This document shows positions 5,008 through 9,346 of a DNA stretch of 9,346 bases, piece by piece. A model generated the notes under the pieces. That model ran no database searches, was not told the origin of the DNA, and worked only from the letters and a program-made list of their open reading frames with translations. The translations under genes were made by a program, and so were the position numbers. Source of the stretch: Lachnospiraceae bacterium (GTDB taxonomy: Bacteria > Bacillota > Clostridia > Lachnospirales > Lachnospiraceae); assembly GCA_900757145.1 (NCBI GenBank), contig CAAEMT010000059.1, positions 1 through 9,346 of the forward strand, written 5' to 3'. Every line of letters starts with the position of its first letter. The first letter of the stretch is position 1.

Positions 5008-5949
5008 TCAAAACTCAATCAACTGTAAATACCGATGCAGCGCATCCTGCCACGTTGGAAGCGGTGTAAACCCATTTTTTTCAAGCTTACTCTTATCCAG
5101 TCTTGAGTTAAACGGACGTTTGGCTTTTGATACACCGTACTCTTCGGTCGTCACTGCTTCTACCGTGATACGATCCTCCCCGTACTCCGCATGCCCCATA
5201 GCTGCTGCCTGACGGAAAATCTCCTTTGTAAAATCATACCAGCTGATGTAACCACCCTCATTTGTCGCATGATAATAGCCGTACTTTTCTGTCTCAAGCA
5301 TGTCCACAAGCAAACGCGCAAGGTCATCCGTGTACGTTGGCGTACCAATCTGGTCATTCACGACACGCAGATGATCATGCGTCTTTCCGAGATTCAGCAT
5401 CGTCTTGATAAAGTTTTTACCGTTTACACCGAATACCCATGCAATACGTACAATAAAATATTTTTCCAGATTGTTCGCCACGGCAAGCTCTCCCGCGAGC
5501 TTCGTCACGCCATATACATTAAGCGGCTCATAGTCCTTGCAGTCAGGATCCCACGGCTGTGTTCCAAGGCCATTAAACACATAGTCCGTAGACAGGTAGA
5601 CCATCTTACAGTCAAGCTGTTTGCATACAAGAGCTATATTTTCCGTTCCCTCTGCATTGACACGGCGCACAAGCTCTACTTTGTCATCATCCTCCGCCAT
5701 ATCAACAGCCGTCCATGCCGCACAATGAACCACTACATCCGGCGCAGCCTCAGTAATGACTTTTTCCACCTTACCGCGGTCTGTAATATCCAGCTGCACA
5801 TAAGGCATCTGAGTAACCGCTGTGCCGTCCGCAATACCGCTGTATACCGGAGCTATATCAGATCCGATCCCCTCATAACCACGTTTTGCAAGTTCATTCA
5901 TTACGTCGTGTCCAAGCTGGCCTGCGACTCCTGTTACAAGTATCTTCAT
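5008..5949 (-). CDS. rfbD: dTDP-4-dehydrorhamnose reductase
   Basis: The 313-residue protein is an RmlD/RfbD-type short-chain dehydrogenase. It reduces dTDP-4-dehydro-L-rhamnose to dTDP-L-rhamnose with NAD(P)H, the last step of rhamnose donor synthesis for surface polysaccharides. Visible evidence is the nucleotide motif G7xxG10xxG13 (TGVAGQLG), the STDYVF strand (about 120-125, T121) and the catalytic Y146xxxK150 (YGVTK). A conserved DQIGTPTYTDDLA stretch lies at about 199-211. Length is slightly above the usual 280-300 residues. The ATG has GGAG about ten bases upstream, and the gene follows the LTA-synthase-like gene by 47 nt without a terminator, so both are probably in one transcript. 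RfbA, RfbB and RfbC are not in the window. No clear intrinsic terminator follows; weak AT-rich repeats at about 4979-5001 are the only candidate besides the inverted repeat at 4933-4968. Confidence 0.94.
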   Translation of the reverse strand: MKILVTGVAGQLGHDVMNELAKRGYEGIGSDIAPVYSGIADGTAVTQMPYVQLDITDRGKVEKVITEAAPDVVVHCAAWTAVDMAEDDDKVELVRRVNAEGTENIALVCKQLDCKMVYLSTDYVFNGLGTQPWDPDCKDYEPLNVYGVTKLAGELAVANNLEKYFIVRIAWVFGVNGKNFIKTMLNLGKTHDHLRVVNDQIGTPTYTDDLARLLVDMLETEKYGYYHATNEGGYISWYDFTKEIFRQAAAMGHAEYGEDRITVEAVTTEEYGVSKAKRPFNSRLDKSKLEKNGFTPLPTWQDALHRYLQLIEF

Positions 5950-5996
5950 ATTTTTGCTCTCCTTTTTATTTTTAATACTGCTTATTCCTCTGTTTT

Positions 5997-8009
5997 CTAT
6001 TCGATCTGAAACAAATCATCACGTCTCTGTCCTCTTCCAAACACATTGTTGTACTGGAGCACTTCATAGTCATTTAATATGTCCGCGTACTGTTCCGGAA
6101 GCTGGTCGATCGGATACCACTTTCCATCCGCATCCATCACCTCATTTTCCGTGATCACTCTGACACTTCTTAACATTTCCAGAATACATTTATTGTAATC
6201 CGTCAGATCAAGCCCCGTTCCCTGCAGCAGATAGCTGCCGAAAAATTCGGATCCTATTACAGGAATACGATCCATCGTATTCTCATAATTGGTCCAGACT
6301 ACATAAGGCGTCATGGTGCGTTCTCTTTTATACGTCTTATCGTCCTGCACACTGTACTGCCCGGCAATCATATCATAAAACCCATCCTGAAGATTCGGAT
6401 GATGATCTCCAAACATCACGATCATCGTTGGATCATCCACTCGCTCAAAATACTCAATCAAATTCCGGAACGCCCGGTCAGATTCCTGTACAAGCGATAA
6501 ATACTGCTCTGTCTCAGGATAATCCTGCTCTGTGTCGAGTTTGACGGACGGAACAAAATTTTGAGCCGTATACGGCGCGTGATTCTGCATCGTAACAAGA
6601 AAAGAAAACATCTTTTCTTTCGGCGCTTTTTTCTCAAACATATCGATCACATAATCATAGCATGACTGGTCACTGACAAATCTCCGTATCTTCTTTGCAT
6701 ATGCGCTGTCCCAGTTTTTATTCGCATAAAACTCATCAAATCCCATGTGCTCATAAACAGCCTTACGGTTGTAATTGAGCGGACGGTACGGATGCATCGC
6801 AATTGTATGATATCCCTGTTCTTTCAAAGTACCGGTCAGACCATACTCTTTTTCCTGCGCGTATACCTGATAAGCAATCGTCCAGTCATTCCAAAAAGCC
6901 ATGCAGTTTCCGGTCAGCACCTCATATTCCGTATTTGCCGTACCTCCTCCAAAAACAGGAACACTCAGCCATCCTTTGCGCACATTTTTCTCCATAGAAT
7001 CCAGATATGGCATCACAGACGGTATTTTGCCATATGCACTATAAATACGAAGATCAGCAAGACTTTCATTCATAATCACAATGATATTTTGCGGTACAAC
7101 CACGTCTTTATCACCTGAAAGCTTACTTTCTTCTGCTGTCTCATACGCGTCCACATATTTCTCAGCGATTGCCTCCACTTCTCCGACAGAATATCCTTTC
7201 GGCTTGTCTGCCGTCAGATACTGCACCTGTGACGCTAATGTCAAGAGCATTCCCTTTTTCCTGTAGTTCTTATCCACGTTCCACATTCTAAGCTCTAAAG
7301 ATTTGTGGTGCGATACAAGCCCCTCATCCGACAAATAAAAGAATCCGCCGGCAAGAAGACAAACCACAACAATTTTTCTTAAAAGAGCCAGTTTCTTCCA
7401 ACGATAACCGGCGCAGCATGAGATCAGAAAAATCCATCCTGCCGCCAGCAAAAGCGCAAGACCGGAAGCAAAATGTATTCCATAGGAGTATCCGCCCGCA
7501 ACCTCTGCCGCAGTATCGATCGTCCACAGATCAGATAACATAAAAGAACGTCCGCGAAAAGCATACACATAATACTGCACCAGACCAATCACCGGCAAGA
7601 TGACACTCTGCAGGATCACCGCTGTCTTAACCTTCTGAAAAAACAAGAGAAACATAAGCTGTATGCAATAAGCAGCTGCAACATTGATCCAGAAAGCATC
7701 ACGATTCAGCTCAGTCAAATGTCCCGTAATCCCTTCCATTATACAAATATTCACCAGGGGTGAAACGCCAACCATAACAGCAGTATACAGCTTCGTGCGC
7801 TTTTTTGCCAGATAGAAACCACACAGACAGATCGCCGCGATGCCAAGATCCGCAACGATCTGAGCCAATAAAAGCCCCTTTCTTGATATAATGCCATAAA
7901 AAGGCACATGCTTTTCTTCCAGTAAATTAATGCACATCAGTATATTTACGATAATACTAAGACATACCCAGATAAGTATATTTTTATATTCCTTTATACG
8001 GTGATACAT
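5997..8009 (-). CDS. LTA synthase-like membrane sulfatase-fold phosphotransferase
   Basis: The 670-residue protein has about six or seven N-terminal membrane segments (roughly 10-30, 46-66, 74-92, 106-124, 128-149, 180-199 and 210-226) and an extracellular sulfatase-like domain from about 305. Metal and catalytic landmarks are E315 (MNES), the probable nucleophile T357 (GGGTANTEYE), H477 (QNHAPY) and D535-H536 (FGDHHP). This is the LtaS/OpgB/EptA-type layout, and such enzymes move phosphoglycerol or a related group onto teichoic acid or glycans outside the cell. Next to rfbD it probably decorates or polymerises a surface polymer, but the exact substrate cannot be read from sequence. The ATG at 8007-8009 follows AGAGGTTGTA. 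The 70-nt gap to the upstream nuclease pseudogene contains only a poor promoter candidate and no terminator. Confidence 0.87.
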   Translation of the reverse strand: MYHRIKEYKNILIWVCLSIIVNILMCINLLEEKHVPFYGIISRKGLLLAQIVADLGIAAICLCGFYLAKKRTKLYTAVMVGVSPLVNICIMEGITGHLTELNRDAFWINVAAAYCIQLMFLLFFQKVKTAVILQSVILPVIGLVQYYVYAFRGRSFMLSDLWTIDTAAEVAGGYSYGIHFASGLALLLAAGWIFLISCCAGYRWKKLALLRKIVVVCLLAGGFFYLSDEGLVSHHKSLELRMWNVDKNYRKKGMLLTLASQVQYLTADKPKGYSVGEVEAIAEKYVDAYETAEESKLSGDKDVVVPQNIIVIMNESLADLRIYSAYGKIPSVMPYLDSMEKNVRKGWLSVPVFGGGTANTEYEVLTGNCMAFWNDWTIAYQVYAQEKEYGLTGTLKEQGYHTIAMHPYRPLNYNRKAVYEHMGFDEFYANKNWDSAYAKKIRRFVSDQSCYDYVIDMFEKKAPKEKMFSFLVTMQNHAPYTAQNFVPSVKLDTEQDYPETEQYLSLVQESDRAFRNLIEYFERVDDPTMIVMFGDHHPNLQDGFYDMIAGQYSVQDDKTYKRERTMTPYVVWTNYENTMDRIPVIGSEFFGSYLLQGTGLDLTDYNKCILEMLRSVRVITENEVMDADGKWYPIDQLPEQYADILNDYEVLQYNNVFGRGQRRDDLFQIE

Positions 8010-8022
8010 TACAACCTCTTTT
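7989..8022. repeat. Direct repeat copy 1, start region of the LTA-synthase-like gene
   Basis: The 34 bases covering the ribosome binding site, ATG and first codons match 29 of 34 bases at 9311-9344. Nineteen of the 20 bases spanning the ribosome binding site and first two codons are identical. A further block of nine is identical after a divergent five-base stretch. Confidence 0.7.
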
Positions 8023-8079
8023 CTGCTGTTTTAACGTCGTTTCATATCCTAATTTCGTAATTGCTCCAATCTCAATCAT

Positions 8080-9107
8080 CTATTTATCCATTACACTTTC
8101 AGATTCTACTACTGCGTCTTTTAGTTTCAGTACCTTTCCGATTTCCAATCCTGAAATCTCCGCAATATCCTCCAGTGCATACTTTCCCGCACGGAGCATA
8201 CGCTGTGCTGTTTCCGTTGATGCCTGCAAAGTCCCCTGAAGCAGCCCCTCCTTTAAACCTTGACTTAAACCTTGGCTTAGTCCTTCTTTTCTTGCATCTT
8301 CCCGAATCCCGTCAATCGCCAGACACATATCTATCTCCTCCTCATTCTCATCAAACTTTAAATCTGAACCTGTCACTGATGATATTACCCTTGCAGCCTT
8401 TCTATCTACTTTACGAAAAGCACTGTCCTCTTCCACCAGCTTACTAAGTCTGCGCTTATCTGCCGAATACTTGATAACAGCATTACCTCACGAAAGCTCG
8501 TTGTGAAGTGCCCAATCTCCTCCTCGCTCATCTGTGCAGGCGCGATCAGATTCAGACGGTAATCAGTTACAAACGAAAGCACTTTCTCATCCCTGCACTC
8601 CAGCATTTCATGTAAACTTTTCGGAGCATCCCAAACGTCTACTCCGAAATATACCACAAGTGTTACAACCGGTACTAACCGATCATCTCTATAAAATCCT
8701 GACAAATACTCAGCATGGGATACCTGCCGATGCGTCTGTCCTGTCCGGTGTTTCTTCGCTGTCGCTTCCACCTGTGCCGTATAGGCGAGTGCGTCATAGA
8801 GCATATTTCTTACAGGCATAGCAAAATGAAGTTCAGACTGATTCTCGATTCCAAGCAGGAAATACACTGCAGTTTTATTTTTCTTCGCGATGCCAAGTTT
8901 CAGCACATCGCGAAAACGCTGGACCGATGTATCAGTTCCCGTCTCCCCATATAATACGGTAAATGCTGATGTATCAACCGGATTCAAAGAATCCGATGCC
9001 AGTACTCTTTCCCCATGAAACAGGAACTGATTAAATACATCAGCAAACACTTCATTATCGCTCATATAGTCTCTGGTGATAGTGTCCTTTTTTATCGTTT
9101 TTCTCAA
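8080..9107 (-). pseudogene. Rpn-family PD-(D/E)XK nuclease ('putative transposase'), frameshifted
   Basis: Two overlapping frames make one gene. The first (8406-9107, TTG start, reading LRKTIKKDTITRDYMSDNE) carries the nuclease core: D67 in RFRDVLK, the E88-x-Q90 of YFLLGIENQ, and MPVRNMLYDALAYTAQV. The second (to 8080) gives VIKYSADK...LVEEDSAFRKVDRKAARVI and a Q/G-rich tail with GLSQGLSQGLKEG. The homologous sequence leaves frame one right after FREVM (about 8480-8483) and continues in the other frame, so one base appears to be missing there. Joined, the protein would be about 340 residues, normal for the family. Rpn proteins are DNA nucleases linked to recombination or phage defence and are abundant in gut Clostridia. 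A TAA lies six codons above the TTG, so no earlier start exists; an in-frame ATG at codon 15 is the alternative. Frameshift in the genome versus sequencing error cannot be decided here. Confidence 0.85.
8255..8278. repeat. Two 12-bp tandem repeats in the nuclease tail
   Basis: AAACCTTGACTT is followed directly by AAACCTTGGCTT (11/12 identical). They encode the repeated GLSQ unit in the C-terminal tail of the Rpn-family protein. Such tails commonly expand and contract in this family. Confidence 0.7.
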
Positions 9108-9161
9108 TACTTCTACTTACTCTCGCCCCCGAAAAGAGATCGTAAAACCATTACAAGTAAA

Positions 9162-9191
9162 ATTATAACATATTATATGTGAATGCTGCAA
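9162..9191 (-). promoter_or_regulatory. Possible promoter of the Rpn-family gene
   Basis: On the minus strand TTGCAG (9186-9191) and TATAAT (9162-9167) are 18 bases apart. A second TATAAT at 9172-9177 offers an alternative -10. The -10 is perfect but the -35 is poor. It lies in the 101-nt gap between the glf remnant and the nuclease gene, about 55 bases upstream of the TTG start. Confidence 0.45.
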
Positions 9192-9208
9192 GTTGCTTCA
9201 TACTTTAT

Positions 9209-9343
9209 TTAAGAAAATTCTTTCTTACATCTTTCTAAAGCAACCGCAATTACTTTATCCATATCGTAATATCTATACTCACCCAAACGTCCACTAAAAA
9301 CTACATTTTCTTCCTTTATGAGACGATACATTGCAACCTCTTT
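9209..9343 (-). pseudogene. glf: 3' remnant of UDP-galactopyranose mutase
   Basis: The reading frame ends at TAA 9209-9211 and carries ENVVFSGRLGEYRYYDMDKV, the highly recognisable C-terminus of Glf, the FAD enzyme that converts UDP-galactopyranose to UDP-galactofuranose for surface glycans. About 40 codons follow an in-frame ATG at 9329-9331. In the same frame a TAA stop stands at 9344-9346, on the window edge, so the frame cannot continue into a full-length mutase unless the edge bases are wrong. The fragment lacks the FAD-binding domain and must be inactive. Its ATG region is nearly identical to the start region of the LTA-synthase-like gene, which suggests a rearrangement junction. What lies further upstream is unknown. 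Confidence 0.7.
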
Positions 9344-9344
9344 T
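9311..9344. repeat. Direct repeat copy 2, start region of the glf remnant
   Basis: This is the partner of 7989-8022 (29/34 identical, same orientation). It includes AGAGGTTG, ATGTATC and ATAAAGGAA on the minus strand. The copies are 1322 bases apart and bracket the nuclease pseudogene and the mutase remnant. Confidence 0.7.
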
Positions 9345-9346
9345 TA

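Noticed and set aside
5191..6009. Plus-strand 272-codon open frame opposite rfbD
   Set aside because: It is antisense to rfbD, rich in unusual residues, with no domain or ribosome binding site.
7500..9346. Insertion sequence or CRISPR array around the nuclease pseudogene
   Set aside because: No terminal inverted repeats, target duplications or regularly spaced repeats were seen; the 34-bp direct repeat coincides with gene starts rather than element ends.

Overview
The window looks like chromosome of a strictly anaerobic, gut-type Clostridia, most likely Lachnospiraceae. Reasons: moderate GC, strong AGGAGG-type ribosome binding sites, a soluble heterodisulfide-reductase-like (Hdr) module, a clostridial lactate dehydrogenase, a class of PD-(D/E)XK 'transposase' nuclease common in that family, and an LTA-synthase-like surface polymer enzyme. 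Every gene I can support lies on the minus strand, so transcription runs from right (9346) to left (1). The assignment to a family is inference from protein flavour, not from a marker gene.

Right part (about 9346 to 5008) is the edge of a cell-surface polysaccharide region. From upstream to downstream it holds a 3' remnant of a UDP-galactopyranose mutase gene (glf), an Rpn/PD-(D/E)XK nuclease gene broken by a one-base frameshift, a membrane LTA-synthase-like phosphotransferase, and rfbD (dTDP-4-dehydrorhamnose reductase). A 34-nt imperfect direct repeat (29/34) covers both the start of the LTA-synthase-like gene and the start of the glf remnant, which points to a rearrangement.

Middle part (5007 to 4220) is 788 bases with no credible protein gene, but it is dense in RNA and DNA signals. 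A well-formed promoter (TTGACG-17-TATATT) drives a cobalamin riboswitch (aptamer about 4698-4877). The riboswitch is followed by about 215 nt of hairpin-rich sequence with no gene and then by a strong intrinsic terminator (4436-4484). The likely product is a B12-controlled noncoding RNA of about 460 nt, or else an orphaned riboswitch. Beyond the terminator lies a separate promoter for ldh, overlapped by one Rex-like operator, with a second Rex-like operator 84 bases downstream in the leader.

Left part (4219 to 1) is a metabolic operon: ldh, hdrB, hdrC, hdrA and the first codons of an mvhD-like gene that runs off the window. The hdr genes are tightly coupled (4-nt overlap, 5-nt gap, 10-nt overlap). 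HdrABC plus MvhD form a flavin- and Fe-S-based electron-transfer module of the electron-bifurcating type. Its placement directly behind a probably Rex-controlled lactate dehydrogenase suggests a redox-balance operon responding to NADH/NAD+. The physiological electron acceptor of HdrB is not revealed by the window.
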